A DNA stretch of 64,000 nucleotides from Candidatus Accumulibacter necessarius (GCA_017302435.1 JAFLDL010000002.1:124001-188000), one strand, 5' to 3'. Shown: positions 1 to 9,040, counted from the stretch's first letter. Made by a program: numbers and translations. The notes: generated by a model not told the origin, from the sequence alone.

Positions 1-2
1 CG

Positions 3-1193
3 ATCAACTGCCCGGAGTCCGCAGAAACGGTGATGACCGATCTGCGCGAGATCGGCCCGACCTATTATTTCGCACCACCACGCGTCTTCGAGAACCTCTT
101 GACACAGGTGATGATCCGCATGGAGGACGCGAGTCTCGTCAAGCAGAAGATGTTTCACCTCTTCATGGCCGTCGCCCGGCGCAGCGGGGCCGAGATCCTC
201 GACGGTCAGCCGGTCTCGGCAGTCGATCGCCTGCTCTACGCGCTGGGCAACGTTTTCGTCTTCGGGCCGCTGAAGAACGTTCTCGGCATGAGCCGCATCC
301 GCGTGGCCTATACCGCCGGGGCGGCGATCGGCCCGGATCTTTTCCGCTTCTATCGATCAATCGGCATCAACCTGAAGCAGCTCTACGGACAGACGGAAAC
401 CTGCGCCTATGTCTGCCTGCAGCCCGATGGACAGATCAAGTTCGACAGTGTCGGCAAGCCGGCCCCGGGGGTTGAGGTGAAGATCGCCGACAACGGTGAA
501 ATCCTGGTCCGGGGCCCAATGTTGCTCAAGGAGTATTACAAGCGACCTGATGCGACGGCCGAAGCGATCAACGCCGATGGCTATTTCATGACCGGTGACG
601 CCGGGATCTTCGACGACGACGGTCATCTGAAGATCATCGACCGCGCCAAGGACGTTGGCAAGCTGGCCAATGGGGCGATGTATGCGCCGAACTACATCGA
701 GAACAAGCTCAAATTCTTCCCGCACATCAAGGAAGCGGTGGTCTTTGGCGACCAGCGCAAAATGGTCTGCGCGTTCATCAACATCGACATCGGCGCCGTC
801 GGCAACTGGGCCGAGCGGCGAGGCATCGCCTATTCGGGCTATACCGATCTGGCGGCGAAGCCGGAGGTCTATGGGCTGATTCAGGAGTGCATTGAACAGG
901 TCAATGGCGAACTGCTGGGCGAGGGCGCTCTCGCCGATTCACAGATTCACCGCTTTCTGATCCTGCACAAGGAACTCGATCCGGACGATGACGAACTGAC
1001 GCGCACGCGCAAGGTGCGCCGCGGTTTCGTCGCCGAGAAGTATGCCGTACTGATCGATGCGCTGTACAGCGGTCGCAACAGCCAGTTCATCGAAACGGTG
1101 GTCAAGTTCGAGGACGGCCGGCAAGGCAAGGTCGCTGCCGATCTCGTCATCCGCGACCTGAAGACCTTCGCGATTGCCGGGAGGGCCGCCTGA
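3..1193 (+). CDS. AMP-forming acyl-CoA synthetase, C-terminal part (5' truncated)
   Basis: An open frame runs in from the window edge, so the N-terminal part of the enzyme is missing. What remains (about 397 residues) is the C-terminal half of an adenylate-forming acyl-CoA synthetase of the long-chain FadD15 type. The YGQTE motif of the AMP-binding core is present, followed by TGD and then a DRAKD segment at the hinge to the small C-terminal domain. Such enzymes activate a carboxylic acid to acyl-AMP and then the CoA thioester. The stop overlaps the next start by one base (TGATG), so it is co-translated with the ABC transporter. A fatty or aromatic acid is the likely substrate, inferred from family and neighbours; the exact acid cannot be read. 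Confidence 0.88.
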   Translation: MNCPESAETVMTDLREIGPTYYFAPPRVFENLLTQVMIRMEDASLVKQKMFHLFMAVARRSGAEILDGQPVSAVDRLLYALGNVFVFGPLKNVLGMSRIRVAYTAGAAIGPDLFRFYRSIGINLKQLYGQTETCAYVCLQPDGQIKFDSVGKPAPGVEVKIADNGEILVRGPMLLKEYYKRPDATAEAINADGYFMTGDAGIFDDDGHLKIIDRAKDVGKLANGAMYAPNYIENKLKFFPHIKEAVVFGDQRKMVCAFINIDIGAVGNWAERRGIAYSGYTDLAAKPEVYGLIQECIEQVNGELLGEGALADSQIHRFLILHKELDPDDDELTRTRKVRRGFVAEKYAVLIDALYSGRNSQFIETVVKFEDGRQGKVAADLVIRDLKTFAIAGRAA

Positions 1194-1975
1194 TGAGTCG
1201 ACAGATCGGCGAGGTCATTCTCGACCTGAAGAACGTCTCTCTTGCCTTCGGTGGTGTCAAGGCGCTGACCGACATTTCCTTCGATGTTCGCGAGCACGAG
1301 ATTCGCGCGATCATCGGCCCGAATGGTGCGGGCAAGAGTTCGATGCTCAATGTGATCAACGGCGTCTATCGGCCACAGCAGGGAGAGATCATCCTGCGTG
1401 GCCAGCACTTCAGCAAGATGAACCCCTTCAAGGCGGCCAAGGCCGGGATCTCTCGCACCTTTCAGAACATTGCGCTGTTCAAGGGCATGAACGTGATCGA
1501 CAATCTGATGACCGGCCGCAACCTGAAGATCCGGAGCAACCTGATCCAGCAGGCGTTCTGGTGGGGGCCGGCCCGGCGCGAGGAACTGGCCCATCGCGCC
1601 AAGGTCGAGCAGGTGATCGACTTCCTCGAGATCCAGCACATTCGCAAGACGCCGGTTGGCCGCCTGCCCTACGGCCTGCAAAAGCGGGTCGACCTGGGTC
1701 GTGCGCTGGCCATGGAGCCGAGCATTCTCCTGCTCGATGAGCCGATGGCCGGAATGAACGTCGAAGAGAAGCAGGACATGTGTCGTTTCATCCTCGACGT
1801 CAACGACCAGTTCGGTACGACGATCGTCCTCATCGAGCACGACATGGCGGTGGTGATGGATATCTCCGACCGGGTGGTGGTGCTCGATTACGGCAGGAAG
1901 ATTGGTGACGGTGACCCCGACGAGGTTCGCGCCAGCCCGGAAGTCATCAGTGCCTACCTTGGCGCCAGCCACTGA
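1193..1975 (+). CDS. livG: Liv-type ABC transporter ATP-binding protein (LivG family)
   Basis: This 260-residue cytoplasmic ATPase belongs to the hydrophobic amino acid transporter (HAAT) family. It has a Walker A GPNGAGKSS at about residues 42-50, a Walker B ILLLDEP near 180 and the switch histidine in IEHDM near 215. The signature segment is a degenerate YGLQKRV, as is usual in LivG. It would pair with the LivF-like ATPase at 5510-6325 to power the two permeases that follow. Its start overlaps the upstream ligase stop. The operon surrounds it with CoA-ligase genes, so the transported solute is probably an organic acid rather than leucine or valine; that is inference. Confidence 0.9.
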   Translation: MSRQIGEVILDLKNVSLAFGGVKALTDISFDVREHEIRAIIGPNGAGKSSMLNVINGVYRPQQGEIILRGQHFSKMNPFKAAKAGISRTFQNIALFKGMNVIDNLMTGRNLKIRSNLIQQAFWWGPARREELAHRAKVEQVIDFLEIQHIRKTPVGRLPYGLQKRVDLGRALAMEPSILLLDEPMAGMNVEEKQDMCRFILDVNDQFGTTIVLIEHDMAVVMDISDRVVVLDYGRKIGDGDPDEVRASPEVISAYLGASH

Positions 1976-1987
1976 GGAGAGAACAAG

Positions 1988-2917
1988 ATGGGTTTCTTTC
2001 TCGAAACATTGATCGGTGGCCTGATGGCCGGCATGCTTTATTCCCTGGTCGCGCTGGGTTTTGTCCTGATCTTCAAGGCCTCCGGCGTGTTCAACTTTGC
2101 ACAGGGAGCGATGGTGCTGTTCGCGGCCCTGGCGATGGCACGCTTTTCGGCGTGGATACCCCAGTGGCTGGGAATTGACAGTCGTTTCCTGGCAAACACG
2201 GTGGCCTTCCTGCTGGCCGGGGCACTGATGTTTGTCGTCGCCTGGCTGATCGAGCGCCTGGTCCTGCGTCACCTGGTGAATCAGGAGGGTGCGACCTTGC
2301 TGATGGCCACCCTGGGCATTGCCTACGTTCTCGAAGGCGTTGGGACGAGCGTCTTCGGCAGCGATATCTACAAGATCGACGTCGGCATGCCCAAGGAACC
2401 GGTGATGATCCTCGAGGGAGCCTTCGAAGGCGGGTTGCTGATCAACAAGGAGGACTTCGTCGCCGCATTGATCGCGGGGGTTCTGGTCGGGCTGCTGGCG
2501 CTGTTCTTCCAGAAGACCTCTACCGGGCGCGCCCTGCGGGCAGTGGCGGATGACCATCAGGCGGCACAGTCAATCGGCATTCCGCTCAATCGCATCTGGG
2601 TGATCGTCTGGTGCGTCGCAGGGGTGGTCGCCCTGGTCGCCGGGGTGATCTGGGGTTCCAAGCTGGGGGTCCAGTTCTCGCTGGCGACGGTGGCGCTGCG
2701 CGGCCTGCCGGTGGTCATTCTCGGCGGTCTGACTTCGATTCCCGGTGCGATCATCGGCGGACTGATCATCGGCGTCGGCGAAAAGCTTTCAGAGGTCTAT
2801 CTCGGCCCGATGATTGGTGGTGGCATCGAAATCTGGTTTGCCTACCAGTTGGCCCTGGTCTTTCTGCTCTTCAGGCCGCAGGGGCTGTTCGGCGAAAAGA
2901 TCATCGACCGCGTCTAA
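1988..2917 (+). CDS. livH: Liv-type ABC transporter permease (LivH family)
   Basis: This 309-residue inner-membrane permease of the HAAT family has repeated hydrophobic helices spanning almost the whole protein. The N-terminal GLMAGMLYSLVALGFVLIFK segment and the later GRALRAVADD cytoplasmic loop are typical of LivH-type subunits, and the loop is where the ATPase docks. The ATG is preceded by GAGGAGAG 12 bases after livG, indicating one operon. With the LivM-like protein it would form the translocation channel. The substrate cannot be deduced from the permease alone. Confidence 0.9.
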   Translation: MGFFLETLIGGLMAGMLYSLVALGFVLIFKASGVFNFAQGAMVLFAALAMARFSAWIPQWLGIDSRFLANTVAFLLAGALMFVVAWLIERLVLRHLVNQEGATLLMATLGIAYVLEGVGTSVFGSDIYKIDVGMPKEPVMILEGAFEGGLLINKEDFVAALIAGVLVGLLALFFQKTSTGRALRAVADDHQAAQSIGIPLNRIWVIVWCVAGVVALVAGVIWGSKLGVQFSLATVALRGLPVVILGGLTSIPGAIIGGLIIGVGEKLSEVYLGPMIGGGIEIWFAYQLALVFLLFRPQGLFGEKIIDRV

Positions 2918-2932
2918 CCCGGGAGAAGGCAC

Positions 2933-4009
2933 GTGCTCTATAGAGAAAACGGTCAGTTCAAGACGTCCTACGCTGCCGATCAGCAGATTTTTCCGATTGC
3001 GCAGGACCGCTGGGCGATCGTCGGCATCCTGGTGTTTGCCTTCATCGGCGTTCCTCTCCTGGTCGATGAATACCTGTTCCGCGCCATCCTGATTCCCTTC
3101 CTGATCCTTTCGCTGGCCGCGCTTGGTGTCAATATCCTGGTCGGTTTCTGCGGCCAGATCACCCTGGGCGCCGGGGCCTTCATGGCCGTCGGGGCGTACG
3201 CCGCCTATAACTTTCATATTCGCGTCGACGGCATCCCGCTCCTCGTTTCCTTCCTGCTTGGTGGCCTCACCTCGGCGGCAGTCGGCATCTTCTTCGGTAT
3301 TCCGAGTCTGCGCGTTCGTGGTCTGTATCTTGCGGTCGCGACCCTGGCGGCACAGTTCTTCACCGACTGGGTGTTCCTGCGCGTCCCCTGGTTTACGGAC
3401 AATGCCTCGTCCGGCTCGGTTTCGGTCTCGAACCTGCAGGTCCTCGCGTGGCAGATCGACGCGCCGGTCGACAAATACCTGTTCTGTCTGGCGTTCCTGG
3501 TGGTTTTCGCTCTACTGGCGAAGAACATGACGCGCAGTGCCATCGGTCGGCAGTGGATGGCCATACGCGATATGGACGTGGCCGCCGAGGTGATCGGCAT
3601 CCGGCCGCTGTTTGCCAAGCTCTCGGCCTTTGCCGTCAGTTCCTTTTTCGTTGGCACCGCCGGCGCGCTGTGGGGTTTTATTCATCTGGCGTCGTGGGAG
3701 CCGGCGGCCTTCTCGGTTGATCGTTCGTTCCAGTTGCTGTTCATGGTCATCATCGGCGGCTTGGGGTCGATCATGGGCAGCTTCTTCGGCGCGGCGTTCA
3801 TCGTCATCCTGCCGATTGCCCTGAACCAGTTCCTGCCGGCGCTTGGCGGTTTGTTCGGGGTTACCATCTCCACTGCCGGCATATCGCATGCCGAACTGAT
3901 CATCTTTGGCGCACTGATCATTTTCTTCCTGATCAAGGAACCACACGGCATCGCTCGCCTGTGGTCTACCGGCAAGGAAAAACTCCGGCTCTGGCCATTT
4001 CCGCATTGA
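2933..4009 (+). CDS. livM: Liv-type ABC transporter permease (LivM family)
   Basis: This is the second inner-membrane permease of the transporter, 358 residues, starting at GTG behind a GGGAGAAGG ribosome-binding site 15 bases after livH. An N-terminal cytoplasmic stretch of about 25 residues precedes the first helix. The family-typical GFCGQITLGAGAFMAVGAY segment and the cytoplasmic loop around AIRDMDVAAEVIGI, which contacts the ATPase, are visible. It is expected to form a heterodimer with the LivH-like subunit. The next gene starts 83 bases downstream. Confidence 0.9.
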   Translation: MLYRENGQFKTSYAADQQIFPIAQDRWAIVGILVFAFIGVPLLVDEYLFRAILIPFLILSLAALGVNILVGFCGQITLGAGAFMAVGAYAAYNFHIRVDGIPLLVSFLLGGLTSAAVGIFFGIPSLRVRGLYLAVATLAAQFFTDWVFLRVPWFTDNASSGSVSVSNLQVLAWQIDAPVDKYLFCLAFLVVFALLAKNMTRSAIGRQWMAIRDMDVAAEVIGIRPLFAKLSAFAVSSFFVGTAGALWGFIHLASWEPAAFSVDRSFQLLFMVIIGGLGSIMGSFFGAAFIVILPIALNQFLPALGGLFGVTISTAGISHAELIIFGALIIFFLIKEPHGIARLWSTGKEKLRLWPFPH

Positions 4010-4092
4010 GCAGCGGCCGGGGGCTCGTTCCACTGCAATGGGGATCTTTTCTCGCAGATGCATTACTTCCAATACAACAAGAGGAGACACTG

Positions 4093-5430
4093 ATGAAACT
4101 AGGCAAGCTTGCATTGAGTACTGCGGCGACCGCCGTCGTTCTGTCGTCGCTACTGACCTCGCCGCATGCCCTGGCGCAGGCCAAGGAGCAGTTCTTTCCT
4201 GTCCTGGTGTACCGCACCGGGGCCTATGCTCCCAATGGCACGCCCTGGGCCAATGGTTATGTGGATTACCTGAAGCTGGTGAACGCCAGAGGCGGAATCA
4301 ACGGCGTCAAGATCAGCTTCGAGGAGTGCGAAACGGCTTATGCCACTGACCGCGGCGTCGAATGCTACGAGCGCCTCAAGGGCAAGCATGGCGGCGCTAC
4401 CGTGTTCCAGCCCTTGTCGACTGGCGTCACCTTTGCGCTGACCGAAAAGGCCCCGGTGGACAAGATCCCGCTGATCACGGCGGGCTACGGGAGAAGCGAA
4501 TCGCAGAACGGAGCCGTCTTCACCTGGAACTTCCCTTTGCTCGGCACTTACTGGGTCGGCGCCGATGTCGCCATTCAGCATATCGCCAAGAAGCTGGGCG
4601 GTGTCGCCAACCTGAAGGGAAAGAAGATCGCTCTTGTTTATCACGATAGCCCCTACGGCAAGGAGCCGATCGCGGTGCTGCAGGAACTTGGCAAGACATA
4701 TGGTTTCGAGGTTCAGCTGCTGCCGGTGGCGCATCCCGGCGTCGAGCAGAAAGCGACCTGGCTGCAGATTCGCCAACAGAAACCCGACTACGTGCTGCTC
4801 TGGGGGTGGGGGGTGATGAACTCGACCTCGCTGCGCGAAGCACAGGCGACAGGTTATCCGCGTGAGAAGATGATCGGAATCTGGTGGGCTGGTGCCGAGC
4901 CGGATGTCAAGGATGTTGCCGAGGGCGCCAAGGGCTACAGCGCGCTGACCTTGCAGCATGGTGCCGAGCCGAACTCGAAGGTCGTCAAGGACGTACTTGA
5001 ACTCGTGCATGCCAAGGGACAGGGTACCGGGCCAAAGGACGAGGTCGGGCAAGTGCTCTACATGCGTGGCCTGCTGTCGGCGATGCTCGGCGTTGAAGGG
5101 GTACGCAAGGCGCAGGAGCGCTACGGCAAGGGCAAGGTAATGACGGGAGAGCAGGTGCGTTGGGGTCTGGAGAACCTCAATCTGGACCAGAAGACTCTCG
5201 ACGCCATGGGTTTCGCCGGGGTAATGCGTCCGGTGCAGACCTCCTGTCTCGACCATATGGGCTCGTCGTGGGTTCGTGTTCACACCTGGAACGGCAGCAA
5301 GTGGGAGTTCTCCTCCGACTGGTACCAGGCCGACGAGAAGGTCCTGCGGCCGATGGTGATGCTGGCCTCGAGCAAGTATGCCGACGAGAAGAAGCTGAAG
5401 CCGCGTACGCCCGAGGAATGCAAGAAGTAG
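4093..5430 (+). CDS. livK: Periplasmic substrate-binding protein of the Liv-type transporter
   Basis: This 445-residue type I periplasmic binding protein (Peripla_BP_6/LivJ-K fold) captures the solute and delivers it to the permeases. The ATG at 4093 is chosen because it follows GAGGAG and begins a clear Sec signal peptide: a basic MKLGK start, a hydrophobic core and an AxA-type cleavage site near residue 30 (HALAQA). An upstream in-frame extension from 3961 would bury that signal and lacks a ribosome-binding site. It is longer than classical LivK (about 370 residues), as is common for binding proteins in aromatic- or fatty-acid-linked clusters. Two perfect hairpins follow the stop and may raise its mRNA level relative to livF. 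Confidence 0.88.
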   Translation: MKLGKLALSTAATAVVLSSLLTSPHALAQAKEQFFPVLVYRTGAYAPNGTPWANGYVDYLKLVNARGGINGVKISFEECETAYATDRGVECYERLKGKHGGATVFQPLSTGVTFALTEKAPVDKIPLITAGYGRSESQNGAVFTWNFPLLGTYWVGADVAIQHIAKKLGGVANLKGKKIALVYHDSPYGKEPIAVLQELGKTYGFEVQLLPVAHPGVEQKATWLQIRQQKPDYVLLWGWGVMNSTSLREAQATGYPREKMIGIWWAGAEPDVKDVAEGAKGYSALTLQHGAEPNSKVVKDVLELVHAKGQGTGPKDEVGQVLYMRGLLSAMLGVEGVRKAQERYGKGKVMTGEQVRWGLENLNLDQKTLDAMGFAGVMRPVQTSCLDHMGSSWVRVHTWNGSKWEFSSDWYQADEKVLRPMVMLASSKYADEKKLKPRTPEECKK

Positions 5431-5439
5431 GGTCCGGCG

Positions 5440-5457
5440 GACTCGCAACGGCGAGTC
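5440..5457 (+). other. Intercistronic hairpin 1 after the binding-protein gene
   Basis: A perfect 7-bp inverted repeat GACTCGC / GCGAGTC encloses an AACG loop, ten bases after the binding-protein stop. There is no T-run, so it is more likely an mRNA-stabilising or processing element than a terminator. Confidence 0.45.
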
Positions 5458-5462
5458 GATCA

Positions 5463-5490
5463 GGTGCCCTCCTGTGTGCGGGAGGGCACC
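5463..5490 (+). other. Intercistronic hairpin 2 between binding protein and LivF-type ATPase
   Basis: A perfect 10-bp inverted repeat GGTGCCCTCC / GGAGGGCACC with an 8-base loop lies 20 bases before the next start. No T-run follows. It could stop 3' exonucleases and so favour the binding-protein mRNA, a role known for hairpins inside transporter operons. Confidence 0.5.
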
Positions 5491-5509
5491 GCACTAATGA
5501 AGAGACGCC

Positions 5510-6325
5510 ATGAGCAACGCCACCAGCATCCTTCTCAGAGTCAATAGCATCGAGGTGATCTACAACCACGTGATCCTCGTTCTCAAGGGCGTTTCATTCA
5601 GCGTCCCGGAGGGAGGTATCGTCGCCCTGCTGGGAGGCAATGGCGCCGGTAAGACGACTACCCTGCGCGCGGTCAGCAATCTGCTGCACGGCGAGCGGGG
5701 AGAAGTCACCAAGGGCACGATCGACCTGCGCGACGAGCGAATCGAAGCGCTGACCCCGGCAGAACTGGTGAAACGCGGCGTGATTCAGGTGATGGAAGGG
5801 CGGCACTGCTTTGGTCACCTGAGTATCGAGGAAAACCTGCTCACTGGCGCCTATACCCGCAAGGATGGCAAGGCGGCGGTCGCCGAGACGCTCGACAAGG
5901 TCTACGCGTATTTCCCGCGCCTTAAGACACGCCGCAGCAGCCAGGCAGCCTATACCTCTGGCGGCGAGCAGCAGATGTGCGCCATCGGGCGCGCGCTAAT
6001 GGCCAATCCGAGCATGGTGCTGCTCGACGAGCCGTCAATGGGCTTGGCGCCGCAGGTTGTCGACGAGGTGTTCGGCATCGTCAAGGATCTGAACCAGAAG
6101 GAAGGCGTGACCTTCCTGCTCGCCGAGCAGAACACCAACATGGCGCTGCGCTACGCGGATTTTGGCTACATCCTGGAAAATGGCCGTGTGGTCATGGAGG
6201 GCGCTGCCGGCGATCTGGTGGCGAACGAAGACGTCAAGGAGTTCTATCTGGGACTCTCCTCGGCGGGTCGCAAGAGCTTCCGCGATGTCAAGCACTATCG
6301 CCGCCGCAAGCGCTGGCTGTCATGA
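5510..6325 (+). CDS. livF: Liv-type ABC transporter ATP-binding protein (LivF family)
   Basis: This is the second ATPase of the HAAT-family transporter, 271 residues. Walker A GGNGAGKTT lies at residues 42-50, the signature TSGGEQQM near 147 and Walker B MVLLDEPSMGL near 167. It carries an about 25-residue basic C-terminal tail (SAGRKSFRD then a run rich in arginine) beyond the usual LivF length of about 235-240. It completes the five-gene transporter. It is separated from the binding-protein gene by two hairpins and followed by a CoA-ligase gene. Confidence 0.9.
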   Translation: MSNATSILLRVNSIEVIYNHVILVLKGVSFSVPEGGIVALLGGNGAGKTTTLRAVSNLLHGERGEVTKGTIDLRDERIEALTPAELVKRGVIQVMEGRHCFGHLSIEENLLTGAYTRKDGKAAVAETLDKVYAYFPRLKTRRSSQAAYTSGGEQQMCAIGRALMANPSMVLLDEPSMGLAPQVVDEVFGIVKDLNQKEGVTFLLAEQNTNMALRYADFGYILENGRVVMEGAAGDLVANEDVKEFYLGLSSAGRKSFRDVKHYRRRKRWLS

Positions 6326-6463
6326 TCTGGCAAGCATCCACGCAGCCCCGGCCGCCTGCTCTTCAACCCCGACTCTGCCGACCGCACGCCACCTCGTTTG
6401 TTCGCTGGCGGCGTTCCCCCTGTTCTCCGGCGCGAACCTCTTTGTGGTGCCAATGACAAGCTC

Positions 6464-7696
6464 ATGAACACCTACGACTCCCTGGAAACCCGCTCGCCGG
6501 ATGAGCGGGAAGCCGCGCTGATGGCACGCCTGCCGCAGCAGGTTGCCCACGCCAAGGGAAGCTCGGCGTACTTTGGCCGGTTGTTTGCCGGATTCGACGC
6601 CGCGGCGATCAATTCGCGGCAGGCACTGGCGCGGCCGCCGCTGACGCGCAAGAGTGACCTGCATGAATTGCAGCGGGCAGCGCCACCCTTTGGTGGCCTG
6701 ACGGCAACGCCGTTGTCGGCGCTCGCACGGGTGTTTGCTTCGCCCGGCCCGATCTACGACCCCGAGGGGCGCGGACAGGACTGGTGGCGTTTTGCGCGGG
6801 TGCTGTTTGCCGCCGGTATCCGCTCTGGCGAACTGGTCCATAATGCCTTCTCGTATCACTTCACGCCGGCCGGCTTCATGCTTGAAGGCGCGGCACACAG
6901 GCTGGGCTGTCCGGTTTTTCCTGCTGGTGTGGGGCAGACCGAAATGCAGGTGCAGGCGATTGCTGATCTGAAGCCGGTGGCCTACGTTGGCACCCCTTCC
7001 TTCCTGCGCATCATCCTTGACAAGGCCGACGAACTGGGCGCTGATGTGAGCTCACTCAGGAAGGCCGTGGTGTCGGGAGAAGCCTTGCCGGCGGCGCTGC
7101 GTCAGTTGCTCAACGAAAGCGGCGTGGTCGTTCGCCAGGCCTATGCGACCGCCGACCTTGGCGTGATTGCTTATGAAACACCGGCCGAGGAGGGCCTGGT
7201 GGTCGAGGAGGAGATTCTGCTCGAAATCGTTCGTCCCGGTACGGGTGATCCGGTTGCCGACGGCGAGGTCGGCGAGGTGGTGGTGACCGGCTTCAACGCG
7301 GACTACCCACTGGTCCGCTTTGCCACGGGTGACTTGTCGGCGGTACTGCCCGGCATCAGCCCCTGCGGCCGGACCAACGTCCGCATCAAGGGCTGGCTGG
7401 GGCGAGCCGATCAGACGATCAAGATCAAGGGCATGTTCGTACATCCCTCGCAGGTTGCCGCAATTCTCGCGCGACACCCGGGCATTGGCCGCGCGCGTCT
7501 GGTGGTCGATAACGCGAGTGGTCAGGATCGGATGAGCCTGCACTGTGAGGTCCCCAACCCCTCTGACGAACTGGCTGCTGCGCTGGTGAACCGCCTTCGT
7601 GACCTGACCAAGCTGCGTGGGGAGGTCGTCTTCTGTGCCGTCAACGCCTTGCCCAACGATGGCAAGGTGATCGATGATCGCCGAAAGTATGAGTAA
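6464..7696 (+). CDS. Phenylacetate-CoA ligase-like AMP-binding enzyme (PaaK family)
   Basis: This 410-residue adenylate-forming enzyme resembles PaaK: it has a short N-terminal region with PPLTRKSDL, then a YVGTPSFL segment, an RFATGDL motif and an IKIKGMFVHPSQV hinge to the C-terminal domain. PaaK-type enzymes convert aryl acids such as phenylacetate to CoA thioesters. The ATG at 6464 is preferred over an in-frame TTG at 6398 because homologues begin near this residue, although no strong Shine-Dalgarno precedes it. The gene follows the transporter by 138 bases and precedes a CoA-transferase/racemase gene, supporting a joint uptake-and-activation role. The acid used is not determinable from sequence. 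Confidence 0.82.
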   Translation: MNTYDSLETRSPDEREAALMARLPQQVAHAKGSSAYFGRLFAGFDAAAINSRQALARPPLTRKSDLHELQRAAPPFGGLTATPLSALARVFASPGPIYDPEGRGQDWWRFARVLFAAGIRSGELVHNAFSYHFTPAGFMLEGAAHRLGCPVFPAGVGQTEMQVQAIADLKPVAYVGTPSFLRIILDKADELGADVSSLRKAVVSGEALPAALRQLLNESGVVVRQAYATADLGVIAYETPAEEGLVVEEEILLEIVRPGTGDPVADGEVGEVVVTGFNADYPLVRFATGDLSAVLPGISPCGRTNVRIKGWLGRADQTIKIKGMFVHPSQVAAILARHPGIGRARLVVDNASGQDRMSLHCEVPNPSDELAAALVNRLRDLTKLRGEVVFCAVNALPNDGKVIDDRRKYE

Positions 7697-7726
7697 GGCT
7701 GACTGGGAGCCTGGCGGGGCGGGCGG

Positions 7727-8893
7727 ATGAGTGGCGGACCGCTAAGGGGCGTTCGTGTTCTTGACTTGACGCGACTGCTGCCGGGTCCGGTCGCCACGCT
7801 GCATTTGGCCGATATGGGCGCCGACGTGATCAAGATCGAAGACCACGCTGCTGGTGACTACGCGCGCATCCTGGGGGAGGGTCCGAACGGCGTTAGCGTC
7901 TTCTATCGCAGCGTCAATCGCAACAAGCGTGGGCTGCGCCTCGATCTGAAGCGCCCGCAGGGGCTGGAAGTGTTCCTGCGCCTGGCGCGTACGGCCGACG
8001 TCGTGGTCGAGAGCTTCCGACCGGGGGTCAGCGACAAACTGGGTATCGGCTATGAAGTGCTGCGGGCACTCAATCCGAAAATCGTCTATTGCGCGATCAC
8101 TGGCTATGGCCAGAGCGGGCCGCTGGCGATGGCCGCCGGCCACGACCTCAACTACATTGGCCTGGCCGGTGTTCTCGATCAGATCGGGGTAAACGGCGGC
8201 CAGCCGGCCATTCCGAATCTGCAGATGGGTGACTTGCTGGGCGGTGCGATGACGGCGGTAATGGGCATTCTCGCCGCCTTGTTCGACGTGCAGCGCAGCG
8301 GGCGGGGGCGGATGGTGGATGTGGCGATGAGCGAGGCAGTTCTGGCTCACAATCTCTTCCCGTTTTTCGCGTTGCAGACTGAAGGAGTGGTGCCTCAGCG
8401 CGGTGCCGATCTGTTGAGCGGTGGCGACGCCGGCTATGGCGTCTATGCGACGGCCGATGGACGCTACATGGCGGTCGCGCCGCTGGAGAAGAAATTCTGG
8501 GATATTTTCTGCGCTGCCTTGGGGCGCCCTGAGTGGAAAGCGAGGCATGCCGCTCGCGGCGCTGCTGCAACCGCATTGCGAGGTGAGCTGGAGAAAGTCT
8601 TCGCGAGCCGCAATCAGGCAGACTGGCGGGCCCTGTTCGACGGGGTCGACTGCTGCGTGACGCCGGTTCTCACCGTTGCAGAGGCTCTCGAACATCCGCA
8701 ATTTATTGCCCGCGGGATGACTGTAGAGGCCGACGAGGTGACGCAATATGCGCCGCCAGTGAAGCTTTCCGGCTGGGTCTTCGCCGTCGAACGGGGCGCA
8801 CCCTCGGCTGGCGAGCATGGCGAGGAAATCTTGCGCGAGGCTGGTTTCAGCACCGGCGAGATCATTGGCCTGCAGCGGGCGTCCATCATCTGA
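7727..8893 (+). CDS. CaiB/BaiF CoA-transferase family protein, AMACR-like
   Basis: This 388-residue protein is of the family III CoA-transferase/alpha-methylacyl-CoA racemase fold. It opens with GVRVLDLTRLLPGP and a GADVIKIE segment typical of the family. A GHDLNY motif and a following MGDLLGG motif correspond to the His and Asp that act as the acid-base pair in alpha-methylacyl-CoA racemase. That favours racemase over transferase, but both share this fold. It would act on branched acyl-CoA products of the neighbouring ligases. It is the last gene of the plus-strand cluster and converges on the PhaM-like gene. Confidence 0.8.
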   Translation: MSGGPLRGVRVLDLTRLLPGPVATLHLADMGADVIKIEDHAAGDYARILGEGPNGVSVFYRSVNRNKRGLRLDLKRPQGLEVFLRLARTADVVVESFRPGVSDKLGIGYEVLRALNPKIVYCAITGYGQSGPLAMAAGHDLNYIGLAGVLDQIGVNGGQPAIPNLQMGDLLGGAMTAVMGILAALFDVQRSGRGRMVDVAMSEAVLAHNLFPFFALQTEGVVPQRGADLLSGGDAGYGVYATADGRYMAVAPLEKKFWDIFCAALGRPEWKARHAARGAAATALRGELEKVFASRNQADWRALFDGVDCCVTPVLTVAEALEHPQFIARGMTVEADEVTQYAPPVKLSGWVFAVERGAPSAGEHGEEILREAGFSTGEIIGLQRASII

Positions 8894-9040
8894 CGCAAGG
8901 TTACCCGTCAGGCGACGAAGATGCGCCCCAAGGCAATGCACGCCACTACCTCTCGCTGTCTTGCCGCCTGTTGTCCGACGCCTCATGCGCTCATGACAGC
9001 CCTGCTGTTGGCGGGCGTCCGGGCCACGCTGCGGTGGCGT

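Noticed and set aside
947-2557. Long minus-strand open frame (536 codons) opposite the synthetase, livG and livH genes
   Set aside because: It runs across three well-supported plus-strand genes, has a His/Asp/Gln-rich composition typical of antisense frames in GC-rich DNA and no recognisable domain or ribosome-binding site.
4150-5448. 432-codon minus-strand frame opposite the periplasmic binding-protein gene
   Set aside because: It is the antisense of a gene with a clear signal peptide and family match; the translated product shows no domain.
8894-9040. Spacer between convergent CaiB-like and PhaM-like genes, with a short GCCAC/GTGGC stem at 9023-9038
   Set aside because: The stem is only 5 bp without a T-run; no terminator or small gene can be supported.
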